DNA of 64,000 nucleotides. It comes from Caproiciproducens sp. NJN-50. GTDB lineage: Bacteria; Bacillota; Clostridia; Oscillospirales; Acutalibacteraceae. Made by a program: the position numbers and the translations under genes. Location of the stretch: positions 124,001 to 188,000 of the forward strand of contig NZ_CP035283.1 in NCBI RefSeq assembly GCF_004103755.1, read 5' to 3'. The first letter of the stretch is position 1. Each line of letters starts with the position of its first letter. Shown one piece after another: positions 43,776-51,835 of the stretch. Below the pieces are notes generated by a model, which searched no databases, had not been told where the DNA came from, and saw nothing but the letters and a program-made list of their open reading frames with translations.

Positions 43776-46130
43776 CTACCAGAACATGCAGAGCCGTTCC
43801 AGATTCGCGTAAAAGGCCGGGTCGGTGTAATAGATCGTGTTCCTCTCGTTGCCGAAAATCACCGCGGTCCCCACAAGAATGGTGAGAATCAGGCTGGCGC
43901 AGGACAGCGCGTAAGAAGGGGAGCGGCCCCCCGCCGCCGGGGAGGACCGGGCGCATTCCCGGTTGAGATCCAGAATGACAAGCAGCGAAAGCGCCGACAG
44001 CAGCGGCGAAAAGTCCGTGACATAGCGGATATCCATGCCGGAAACGGAGTAATTCAGCACGGCGATTCCGAGCGAGAGCAGAAGGACCGTCCAAAAAAAC
44101 AGCCGCGCGTCGCTTCTTTCCCGGTAGACCGGGGAGCGGCGCATCCCGAAAATCCACCACAGGCTGGGAAAACTCATCATGCCGAGCATCACGATATGCA
44201 GTTTATACGAGGAGTAATAATTGAACTGCCTGTCAACAACGTGGAGAAACGGAAACCTGGGGTCAAGGCTGGGAAACTGCAAGAAGTAATGGTAGACGGC
44301 GGGGATGAGGTTCAGGATGCTGAAGCGGTTGCAGCTCATGTTGTCGATGGTAAGCTGATACGTCGTGCCGAATTCGAACGGCGAGCCGAACCGCAGAAAA
44401 TTGTATTCCATGAGCGCCAGCGCGCCGCAGAGGACCGGCAGGGCGAACGCGCCGAGCCGCAGCAGCCGGCGCGAAATCCGTCCCTCTCCGTGCAGCAGCT
44501 CCTTCAGGAGCGCCGGCAGGACCAGCACGATGGACAGGGCGGCGACCGGCCTGCTTCCCACGGCGAGGACATAGGCGATGCCGCCGAGAAACAGAAGGAA
44601 CGCCCGCAGTCCCGCCCGGCTCTCTCGGTCCGACCGGAAGATCAGGAAAAGAAAGGCGCACAGAAACAGCATTTCGGACAGATAGGCGATGTAATAAAAG
44701 TCCGCTGAAATCTGGAGCATGAACAGCATGCTGGAAAAAACGGCCGCCGCCGTCCCAAGCAGAAATAAGAGAAGATTGATTTTTTTGCAGTACCGCAGCG
44801 CGAGTTCGCGCAGCAGCAGAAAGAGGAACGGGATGGCCCAAAGCGCCAGAATGGCACCGGCCTGCGAATCCGCCGGCAAAGAGTGAAACAGAAAATAATA
44901 AGGATAGTAAACGGTGAAGAGGGGCGTCAAGCCGAAATACGAGTAGTATTTTCCATTATAATAGGAACGGTCCCAGCTGAACGAGACGCCATCCGCCACA
45001 CGGGCGCTGTAATCATAGGGATTTTTCATTGCCCCCAGCTTCGGGTCGACGCTCAGATCCAGGTTCAGCTGCCCCTTCTGGAACGCGTCGAATTGCTGGA
45101 TATAGCAGCCGTAGGCTTCCGGGGCCCCCCGCAGCGGGTACGAAATCTCCTTTCCCGCGCCGGCGGCGTTGCAGAGGGCAACCGACACAAAGCACAGAAG
45201 GACCGCCAGCCAGACAATGATCCGATTGTGGGTATGGGAGGTCCGATCGTAGAAAACCGTCCAGGCTTTTTTCCGGATGATGCACAAGGTTCCGACCGCC
45301 AGCAGGGAAAGCAGCAGAAAACGGCCCCAGGAAAAGAAGAAACCCGGCTGGTTGACCGAGATTCCCTGAATGCGCAGGCCGGCGCAGCTGTCGTCGAAGA
45401 CGAAGCGGACCGAATCCAGTTTTCCGGCGGAGTAGACCGGAAGGACCGTGGTCCGGGCGGAATCGGCGCTGAAGTCGTAGGTGCCGCAATGGTAAAAGTC
45501 GGCGGCCATGTTCTCGTCGCGGAGTTCCACTTTCACGATGCAGACTTTTCCGTTGTCCTTCGCCTGAATCCGGAAGCAGCAGGTCGTTCGGCCGACCCCG
45601 TCAAAGGTCACGGACCCGCCGTTGTCTCCAATGGAGATTTCCCCTCCGGAAAAGGAGGCCCCGTTTTCCAGTTTGGCGCCGTCGAGGGGGAGGGATCCCG
45701 CGGACATATTTTTTACGGAAGGAACGAAACTTAAATAATTGAAAACAAAGAGTTCACAGAAAAGGCAAAGGGCAACAAGGATGCAGGCGGTTTTCATGAT
45801 GGAATAGAGTTCTCTTCCAGAGAAGAATTCCCCCATCTGCCGCAGCATCCAGACACAGAGGACGGACGCGCAGAACAGAGCGGCTTCTAAAAAGAGGATC
45901 GGCCATCCGGTTCTGAGAAAGGCGTCCGGGGTGGATTCCGCCCTGCCGATGAAATTACCGGTCAGAAACAGGATGGCAAAGCACAGGAGCGCCGAGAGGC
46001 CGCACATCACGGCATAATTCCGTTTCCCGAAGGAAAAAACCGATTCCCGGTGCCGCATTCCGAACAGGAGGAAGCCCGGAGCGAAAGTGCCGGCCGCCAG
46101 CAGGGCGGAGAGGAGCAGCAGCTGAGTCAA
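43776..46130 (-). CDS. GT-C-like polytopic glycosyltransferase
   Basis: A 784-residue membrane protein with about 13-15 spans. An extracellular beta-rich insertion lies between the early spans (about 155-265; DNGGSVTFDGVG, CGTYDFSADSARTT). After it, the loop YGCYIQQFDAFQKGQLNLD and the later SYYNGKYYSYFGLTPLF have the look of the lipid-phosphate-sugar-dependent GT-C fold. Its TTG start overlaps the HAD stop (TTGA). It probably transfers a sugar from a polyprenyl phosphate outside the membrane; the acceptor is unknown. Confidence 0.7.
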   Translation of the reverse strand: MTQLLLLSALLAAGTFAPGFLLFGMRHRESVFSFGKRNYAVMCGLSALLCFAILFLTGNFIGRAESTPDAFLRTGWPILFLEAALFCASVLCVWMLRQMGEFFSGRELYSIMKTACILVALCLFCELFVFNYLSFVPSVKNMSAGSLPLDGAKLENGASFSGGEISIGDNGGSVTFDGVGRTTCCFRIQAKDNGKVCIVKVELRDENMAADFYHCGTYDFSADSARTTVLPVYSAGKLDSVRFVFDDSCAGLRIQGISVNQPGFFFSWGRFLLLSLLAVGTLCIIRKKAWTVFYDRTSHTHNRIIVWLAVLLCFVSVALCNAAGAGKEISYPLRGAPEAYGCYIQQFDAFQKGQLNLDLSVDPKLGAMKNPYDYSARVADGVSFSWDRSYYNGKYYSYFGLTPLFTVYYPYYFLFHSLPADSQAGAILALWAIPFLFLLLRELALRYCKKINLLLFLLGTAAAVFSSMLFMLQISADFYYIAYLSEMLFLCAFLFLIFRSDRESRAGLRAFLLFLGGIAYVLAVGSRPVAALSIVLVLPALLKELLHGEGRISRRLLRLGAFALPVLCGALALMEYNFLRFGSPFEFGTTYQLTIDNMSCNRFSILNLIPAVYHYFLQFPSLDPRFPFLHVVDRQFNYYSSYKLHIVMLGMMSFPSLWWIFGMRRSPVYRERSDARLFFWTVLLLSLGIAVLNYSVSGMDIRYVTDFSPLLSALSLLVILDLNRECARSSPAAGGRSPSYALSCASLILTILVGTAVIFGNERNTIYYTDPAFYANLERLCMFW

Positions 46131-46840
46131 GTTTTATCCCCCGTTTCGTGTTTTTGCGGAAAGCCCGTGGCCTGTCCCAAAAGCCGGACGGCTTCTTTTC
46201 GCCCTTTTCCGGCAGGGAGGATCAGATAATCCATCCCGGCGTTTTCCGCCGCCTTTCCGTCCCGGTCGAACCGGTCCCCCGCCATCAGGCAGTCCGAGGG
46301 AGAAAGTTCATTTTTGCCCAGAATTGCCCGCAGCCCGGCGGGGTCGGGCTTCAGCCGCCGGATTTCCGGGTCCGCGGCGCAGTAACAGCCGTCCGCTGAA
46401 AGCCGGAGGGCTTTCAGCTTTTCCGCCGCGGGGTAGTCGGAATAAATGAAAACAAGAATTCCCCGGCCGCGGAGTTCGGGGATCAGCTTTTGCAGCCGCC
46501 GGTCCCGGCAGGCATAGAGATGGGAGAGCGGGGCCTTGAGCATCCACGTTTCGACGGTACGCCGGACGGCGTCTTCGGGGAGGTGTAATCTCCGCGCGAC
46601 GGCGGAGTACTGCTCCGTTTCCCAATCTCCCGAAAAACATTCCGTTTCGCGGTTTTTCCGGTAACCGGAGAGAATTTTGCAGTCGCGAAGCCCTTCCCGT
46701 CCGTGCCGCAGGCAGTGCCGAAGCAGCTCGGCGGCCATGAAAAGGCGGAGCGCCCGCTGATGATAGAGTGTGCCGTCCATGTCGAAAATAACCGCCCGAT
46801 AGGGCCTCCCTTTGGAAGTGAGGCTCTTTTTTATCCGCAT
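46127..46840 (-). CDS. HAD-family phosphatase
   Basis: A 237-residue soluble hydrolase. Motif I is FDMDGTLY with the nucleophile Asp near residue 20. Motif II is the Ser in FIYSDYPA, motif III the Lys in RRLKPDP, motif IV GDRFDRDGKAAENAGM. Between UbiA and the GT-C gene, with overlaps on both sides, it is well placed to remove the 5-phosphate from a polyprenyl-phosphate phosphoribose. Confidence 0.85.
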   Translation of the reverse strand: MRIKKSLTSKGRPYRAVIFDMDGTLYHQRALRLFMAAELLRHCLRHGREGLRDCKILSGYRKNRETECFSGDWETEQYSAVARRLHLPEDAVRRTVETWMLKAPLSHLYACRDRRLQKLIPELRGRGILVFIYSDYPAAEKLKALRLSADGCYCAADPEIRRLKPDPAGLRAILGKNELSPSDCLMAGDRFDRDGKAAENAGMDYLILPAGKGRKEAVRLLGQATGFPQKHETGDKT

Positions 46841-47811
46841 CAGCTTACCTCGATCAGGCTGTCGCTCAGGAAAACGCTGAGCTGTGGAATATTGACGAAC
46901 AGCAGGACTACCACCAAAACGAGAAAACAGACCAGGTACAGCATCAAAAATTTTTCACGGAACAGTTTTTCCGGCTTCTGTGCCGCAGAGTCCTTTTTCA
47001 GCCCGATGGAAAAATAGAGACAGAACAAACCGCACAGAAACGGGACCGCCAGAAGCAGCTCAATCCGGTACTTGACCAGAAAGACGCCGAGAAAAAACAC
47101 CGAGAACATCGCGTAAAAAAAAGAAGAGATCAGCAGCGACTTCTCCGAATAGTGCAGAAAGGATTTCCGGTATTTTCCGGCCAGGGCAGGGTCGGCGATC
47201 ATCCTGTATTCGGAAAAGCGCTTGACCGCCATTAAAAAAGCCCCGCCGAACCAGAACCCGAGTATGATGCTGACGGGCGGGTAATACCGGTCTGTGATGA
47301 TAAACCACCCGAGGTAAAACCGAAGCGCGTTATTGACCGATTCGGTGAGGACGTCCAGGTAAGGCAGGTCCTTCAGTCTCAGCGGGCGCACATTGTAGAG
47401 GAGGCCCATCGCGAGAAGCACGAGCTCCGCCGTCAGAAAACAGCGGTTGATCCGGGCGGAAAGCAGGAGCCCGCCCGCGCAGAGAAGACAATACTCCAGA
47501 AGTAAAAACCTGACGCTCATCTGTTCCGTGACGAAGGGCCGGAATTTTTTCGTCGGGTGAAACCGGTCGAAATCGGCGTCCAGCCATTCGTTGATGACGT
47601 AGTTTGCGGAAGCGATGAGGCAGGTCGCCGCAAGACCGATCAGCAGAGGAGCGGCTTTTTCCCAGGGCATATGCTGGGAGGTTAGAAAAAACGCGAAAAA
47701 AGAACCCGGCAGCAAAAAGAGGTTTTTGATCCAGTGGTCGGGCCGTGCGATCTTAATATAATTTCTCAGTTCGGAAGGTCGATGCGTTTCCTGCATGAAA
47801 TCAGATTCCAT
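46840..47811 (-). CDS. UbiA-family prenyl-phosphate phosphoribosyltransferase-like
   Basis: A 323-residue membrane enzyme with about eight or nine spans. IARPDHWIKNLFLLPG and the Asp-rich motif NEWLDADFDRFHPTK are those of decaprenyl-phosphate phosphoribosyltransferase (DPPR synthase) rather than quinone UbiA. A second conserved motif lies near YLDVLTESVNNALRFYLGW. It would move phosphoribose from PRPP to undecaprenyl phosphate. The start is uncertain: ATG 47811 is close to CGGAG, and an ATG lies five codons on. First gene of a three-gene operon. Confidence 0.82.
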   Translation of the reverse strand: MESDFMQETHRPSELRNYIKIARPDHWIKNLFLLPGSFFAFFLTSQHMPWEKAAPLLIGLAATCLIASANYVINEWLDADFDRFHPTKKFRPFVTEQMSVRFLLLEYCLLCAGGLLLSARINRCFLTAELVLLAMGLLYNVRPLRLKDLPYLDVLTESVNNALRFYLGWFIITDRYYPPVSIILGFWFGGAFLMAVKRFSEYRMIADPALAGKYRKSFLHYSEKSLLISSFFYAMFSVFFLGVFLVKYRIELLLAVPFLCGLFCLYFSIGLKKDSAAQKPEKLFREKFLMLYLVCFLVLVVVLLFVNIPQLSVFLSDSLIEVS

Positions 47812-47917
47812 TCTCCGTTAAATTGATTGACCGGCTGATAGTGACCTCCGGGGCGGCTTCTCCGCCGTCCGTGCCCGGAGGCTTCGATTCCCCGGATCAT
47901 CTTCCGTCTCATATCAG

Positions 47918-47946
47918 ATTTTAATACTTCTTTTCCTTTCTTTCAA
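47918..47946 (-). promoter_or_regulatory. Promoter of the UbiA-HAD-GT-C operon
   Basis: On the minus strand, TTGAAA (47941-47946) and TAAAAT (47918-47923) are 17 bases apart. The leader of about 100 bases contains a strong GC hairpin (CCTCCGGG...CCGGAGG) and no gene. Confidence 0.65.
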
Positions 47947-48021
47947 CTAAAAGTATCATGAGTATTTTGCCGGCGCGCCGGAATCGGTCCCCGATCCCAG
48001 TGCGCCGGCGGGAGAGTTACG

Positions 48022-48060
48022 GAAAAAAGGGAACGGCCCGCCTCAGGCGGGCCGTTCCCT
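48022..48060 (-). terminator. Terminator of the GSIII gene
   Basis: A perfect 15-bp stem (48028-48042 with 48046-48060) and a 3-base loop, followed on the minus strand by T6. It lies 180 bases past glnN; the space between holds no gene. Confidence 0.85.
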
Positions 48061-48239
48061 TTATATAGGAAGATATGTAAAGAATCTTATAATTGAATGA
48101 AGTGCAAGTCAGAATCTGGAAAAATAGGAGGATGAATCGCCGTCGCGGTTTCCCGCCGCCGCAAGGCGGATCGAAAGGCGCGTTTCCAAAAGCCGCAAAC
48201 ACGCCCTCCTGCCGCTCTTTTATGATTGCAGGGGCAAAT

Positions 48240-50333
48240 TCACACGACGCTGAACAGCAGTTCTCCATAGGTCGGGTACGGCAGGTAACCGGAGCCGATC
48301 AGCGGCTCGACCTGGTCCGCGACGGCGCGGGTCTCGGACATCTGGGCGAATACGGTGTTGCGGAAGTATTCCGCCTCGTCCAGAGCATCCTTAAATTCCC
48401 GATCCGTGCTGGCGGCGGCTTCAAGAGCCTCCGTCTTCCTGTACAGGTCGGTGACCAGCGGAGCGAGTTTTTCCAAAAGTCCCTTTTCGAATCCGCAGCA
48501 CAGATCCGGAGAAAGCTGTTTTTTGCTGTTTGCCGTTTCGCTCAGGTCTTTCATGTAGGCGGCGGCGGCGGGGAGAAGGTCCTTGCGGATCATGTCGGCC
48601 ATGGCGAGCGCCTCGATGCTGACCTGTTTATAATAGTTCTCAAGCTGGATCTCATAGCGGGAGTAAACCTCCGTTTTCGTGAGGACGCCGTGCTTTTCAA
48701 ACATCGCGACATTTTCGGGCTTAATATAGTACGGCAGCGCTTCCACGGTGGAGTGCAGGTTCAGAAGGCCGCGCTTTGCGGCTTCGTCGACCCATTCGGG
48801 CGCGTAGTTGTTGCCGTTGAAAATGATGCGTTTGTGCTTTTTAATGACTTCCTGGATCAGGGCGTTCAGTTCCGCTTTGAAATCGGACGCCTTTTCCAGA
48901 CGGTCCGCGAAGCAGCACAGCGTATCCGCAATGATGGTGTTGAGCATCATGTTTGGGCAGGCGATGGAATCGGAAGAGCCGACCATGCGGAATTCAAACT
49001 TGTTGCCGGTGAAGGCGAACGGGGAGGTGCGGTTGCGGTCGGTCGTGTCCTTCGGGATTTTCGGCAGCACGTCGGTGCCGATCTCCATGAAGACGCGGTT
49101 CTTTTTGCCGCAGGGAGCGCCGCTTTCAATCGCGTTCAGGATCTCTTCCAGGTCCTCGCCGACAAACATCGAAACGATGGCGGGAGGCGCTTCATTTGCA
49201 CCCAGGCGGTGGTCGTTGGCCGCGCTGGCGACGCTGATCCGCAGAAGGTCCTGGTGCTCGTCGACCGCCTTGATGACGGCGGCGAGGAAAAGCAGGAACT
49301 GCGCGTTTTCGCTGGGCGTTTCTCCCGGTTCCAGCAGATTTTCGCCCTTGTCGGTGGACATGCTCCAGTTGTTGTGCTTGCCGTTGCCGTTGATGCCGGC
49401 GAAGGGCTTTTCATGCAGCAGGCAGGTCAGGCCGTGCCGGATGGCGACCTTTTTCATCAGTTCCATCACAAGCTGGTTGTGGTCCGTCGCGACGTTGCTG
49501 GAGGTGAAGATCGGCGCCAGTTCGTGCTGAGAAGGCGCAACCTCGTTATGTTCAGTTTTCGCCAGGATGCCGAGCTTCCACAGCTCCTCGTTCAGGTCCG
49601 CCATGAAGGAGGCCACGCGGGGCTTGAGCGCCCCGAAGTAGTGGTCGTCGAGCTCCTGCCCCTTCGGAGGCTTTGCCCCGATCAGCGTTCTGCCGGTGTA
49701 GATCAGGTCTTTTCTTTTTTCGTACAGCGCCTTGTCGATCAGGAAGTATTCCTGTTCCGGGCCGACCGTGGTGGTCACGCGGGTCGCCTCGGTGTTGCCG
49801 AACAGCCGCAGGATGCGCAGGGCCTGTTTGTTCACGGCATCCATTGAACGGAGCAGCGGGGTTTTCTTGTCCAGGGCCTCTCCTCCGTAAGAATAAAAGG
49901 CGGTGGGGATGCAGAGGGAACTTTCCTTGACAAAGGCGTCGCTGGTCGGGTCCCAGGCGGTGTAGCCCCTCGCTTCAAACGTAGCTCTCAGCCCGCCGGA
50001 CGGAAAGCTGGAAGCGTCCGGCTCGCCCTTGATCAGTTCCTTGCCGGAAAATTCCATGATGACCTTTTCCCCGTCCGTGGGAGAAATAAAGCTGTCGTGC
50101 TTCTCCGCGGTGATGCCGGTCATCGGCTGGAACCAGTGGGTGAAGTGGGTCGCGCCTTTTTCCAATGCCCATTCCTTCATGGCGTTTGCCACCACGTCGG
50201 CCACTCTCGGGTCAAGCGTTTTGCCCTTTTCCCTTGTCTCCTTAAGAGCCTTATATGCCGATTTTGGAAGCCTAGCTTGCATTACGGTGTCGTTGAACAC
50301 CATGCTTCCGAACAATTCCGGAACATTGCCCAT
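48240..50333 (-). CDS. glnN: Glutamine synthetase type III
   Basis: Makes glutamine from glutamate, ammonia and ATP. The 697-residue length and motifs such as AWDPTSDAFVKESSLCIPTAFYSY, GPEQEYFLID, EVAPSQHELAPIF and NGNGKHNNWS are those of GSIII, a dodecamer unrelated in length to GSI. ATG 50333 has AGGGAG upstream; the longer frame runs into the leader terminator. It is divergent from the glutamate synthase operon. Confidence 0.95.
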   Translation of the reverse strand: MGNVPELFGSMVFNDTVMQARLPKSAYKALKETREKGKTLDPRVADVVANAMKEWALEKGATHFTHWFQPMTGITAEKHDSFISPTDGEKVIMEFSGKELIKGEPDASSFPSGGLRATFEARGYTAWDPTSDAFVKESSLCIPTAFYSYGGEALDKKTPLLRSMDAVNKQALRILRLFGNTEATRVTTTVGPEQEYFLIDKALYEKRKDLIYTGRTLIGAKPPKGQELDDHYFGALKPRVASFMADLNEELWKLGILAKTEHNEVAPSQHELAPIFTSSNVATDHNQLVMELMKKVAIRHGLTCLLHEKPFAGINGNGKHNNWSMSTDKGENLLEPGETPSENAQFLLFLAAVIKAVDEHQDLLRISVASAANDHRLGANEAPPAIVSMFVGEDLEEILNAIESGAPCGKKNRVFMEIGTDVLPKIPKDTTDRNRTSPFAFTGNKFEFRMVGSSDSIACPNMMLNTIIADTLCCFADRLEKASDFKAELNALIQEVIKKHKRIIFNGNNYAPEWVDEAAKRGLLNLHSTVEALPYYIKPENVAMFEKHGVLTKTEVYSRYEIQLENYYKQVSIEALAMADMIRKDLLPAAAAYMKDLSETANSKKQLSPDLCCGFEKGLLEKLAPLVTDLYRKTEALEAAASTDREFKDALDEAEYFRNTVFAQMSETRAVADQVEPLIGSGYLPYPTYGELLFSVV

Positions 50334-50370
50334 CAGAAATCCACTCCCTATATAAAATACGTTGACAATG

Positions 50371-50423
50371 AAAAAAGATGCTGTGGGGGCACTTACAGAA
50401 AGCCCCAACAACATCCTCGTTGT
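50371..50423 (-). promoter_or_regulatory. Attenuator in the glnN leader
   Basis: Minus-strand transcript. A 14-bp stem (50415-50402 with 50390-50377, one mismatch, one wobble) followed by T6 is an intrinsic terminator about 40 bases before the gene. A competing hairpin ACAAC-GAGGAT-GTTGT (50423-50408) uses part of the same left arm and has a six-base loop. This fits a terminator/antiterminator switch. Confidence 0.65.
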
Positions 50424-50431
50424 ATATTCCT

Positions 50432-50460
50432 ATTATATGGCGGTCAGGGCAAAAAGTCAA
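50432..50460 (-). promoter_or_regulatory. Promoter of glnN
   Basis: On the minus strand, TTGACT (50455-50460) and TATAAT (50432-50437) with a 17-base spacer; transcription starts near 50425. Confidence 0.8.
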
Positions 50461-50579
50461 TCTTTAATTGCCGGCAAATGCAAAAAGGAAAGAAAAAAAA
50501 GTCGGAAAGCGTCATTCAACCTCTTCTTATGAATTTTGGATAACAAATTCCGCCATTTCGGTAAAAATCTCAGAAACAC

Positions 50580-50706
50580 TTGACTTTATCGGATAAACAT
50601 TATATCATGGGAAAACGTACAAAAGTAAAGTATTTTTAAAAATAAGTTTATATTATTAACAAAGCCCTCCGTTTTCAAATTCAGACCAAAAGGCAAAAGA
50701 AAACGG
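50580..50706 (+). promoter_or_regulatory. Promoter and leader of the glutamate synthase operon
   Basis: TTGACT (50580-50585) and TATCAT (50603-50608), 17 bases apart. The leader of about 125 bases can form CCGTTTTC (50669-50676) with GAAAACGG (50699-50706). A regulatory role of that stem is unproven. Confidence 0.6.
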
Positions 50707-50740
50707 TAAGTCTGTTTCCTGCAGGGAGGCTGAAGGAAAA

Positions 50741-51835
50741 ATGCAAAATGAGGGGCAAATCAGAATTCCGTCCGGATGCGCGATCACGGGCGTGATTTCA
50801 AAAAGCGGCGAACGGTTCAGCGGCGAAACGGCCATCCGGTCCATCGAGCCGATGCATGACCGCTCAAACGGGCTGGGCGGCGGCTTCGCGGCCTACGGGA
50901 TCTATCCGCAGAATCGCGATCTTTACGCGTTCCACGTCTTTTACGACAGCGCGCGCGCCAAAGACGAGTGCGAGGAAATTTTTCAGTCCAGCTTCGACGT
51001 GTCCGTCGCCGAAAAAATACCGACCCGCAAAATTCCGCAGATCACGGATGAACCGGCCGTCTGGCGCTACTTCGGCCTTCCGTACGACAAGCTGCTGCAG
51101 AGCACAGGCCTTGACGAGCGCGAATTCGTCGCGCGCTTTGTCATGAAGATCAACACGCAGATCACAGGGGCCTATGTGTTCAGCAGCGGGAAGAACATGG
51201 GCGTGTTCAAGGCGGTCGGCTTCCCGGAGGACGTGGGCCGCTACTACCGGCTGGAGGATTACGAGGGCTACTGCTGGACGGCGCACGGCCGCTACCCGAC
51301 GAACACGCCGGGCTGGTGGGGCGGCGCTCACCCGTTCAGCCTGCTGGATTACACGGTGGTACATAACGGGGAGATTTCCTCCTACGACGCGAACCGGCGG
51401 TGGATCGAGATGTTCGGCTACCGCTGCACGCTGCTGACCGACACGGAGGTCATCACCTACATTATCGATTATCTGAACCGGCGTCAGGGAATGAGCCTGA
51501 CTGAGACCGCCGACGTGATCGCCGCGCCGTTCTGGAGCGAGATCGACCGGATGAGCCCGGAGGAGCAGAAGCGCTACACCTATCTGCGGAATGTGTTTTC
51601 CGGCCTTTTGATCACCGGCCCGTTCTCGATCCTGCTCGGTTTTACCGGCGGCATGATGGCCTTGAACGACCGCCTGAAGCTGCGCAGCATGGTGGTCGGC
51701 GAAAAGGGCGACCGCGTGTACGTCGCGAGCGAGGAATGCGCGATCCGCACGGTGGAGCCGGAGCCGGACCGCCTGTGGTCCCCGCGCGGCGGGGAGCCGG
51801 TCGTCATCCGGGTCAACGAGGGGGTGCGGGTTTAA
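50741..51835 (+). CDS. Glutamate synthase glutaminase subunit (class II amidotransferase)
   Basis: Releases ammonia from glutamine for the synthase. The 364-residue protein carries the class II GATase fold. The catalytic residue is Cys13 in SGCAITG, so a 12-residue propeptide is probably removed. HGRYPTNTPGWWGGAHPF and VVHNGEISSYDANRRWIE are the conserved glutamine-site motifs. The TAA overlaps the next ATG (TAATG). This is the stand-alone version of the GltB N-terminal domain. Confidence 0.88.
   Translation: MQNEGQIRIPSGCAITGVISKSGERFSGETAIRSIEPMHDRSNGLGGGFAAYGIYPQNRDLYAFHVFYDSARAKDECEEIFQSSFDVSVAEKIPTRKIPQITDEPAVWRYFGLPYDKLLQSTGLDEREFVARFVMKINTQITGAYVFSSGKNMGVFKAVGFPEDVGRYYRLEDYEGYCWTAHGRYPTNTPGWWGGAHPFSLLDYTVVHNGEISSYDANRRWIEMFGYRCTLLTDTEVITYIIDYLNRRQGMSLTETADVIAAPFWSEIDRMSPEEQKRYTYLRNVFSGLLITGPFSILLGFTGGMMALNDRLKLRSMVVGEKGDRVYVASEECAIRTVEPEPDRLWSPRGGEPVVIRVNEGVRV

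Noticed and set aside
48093..49847. Plus-strand frame of 584 residues
   Set aside because: Antisense shadow of the GSIII gene, whose motifs are unmistakable.
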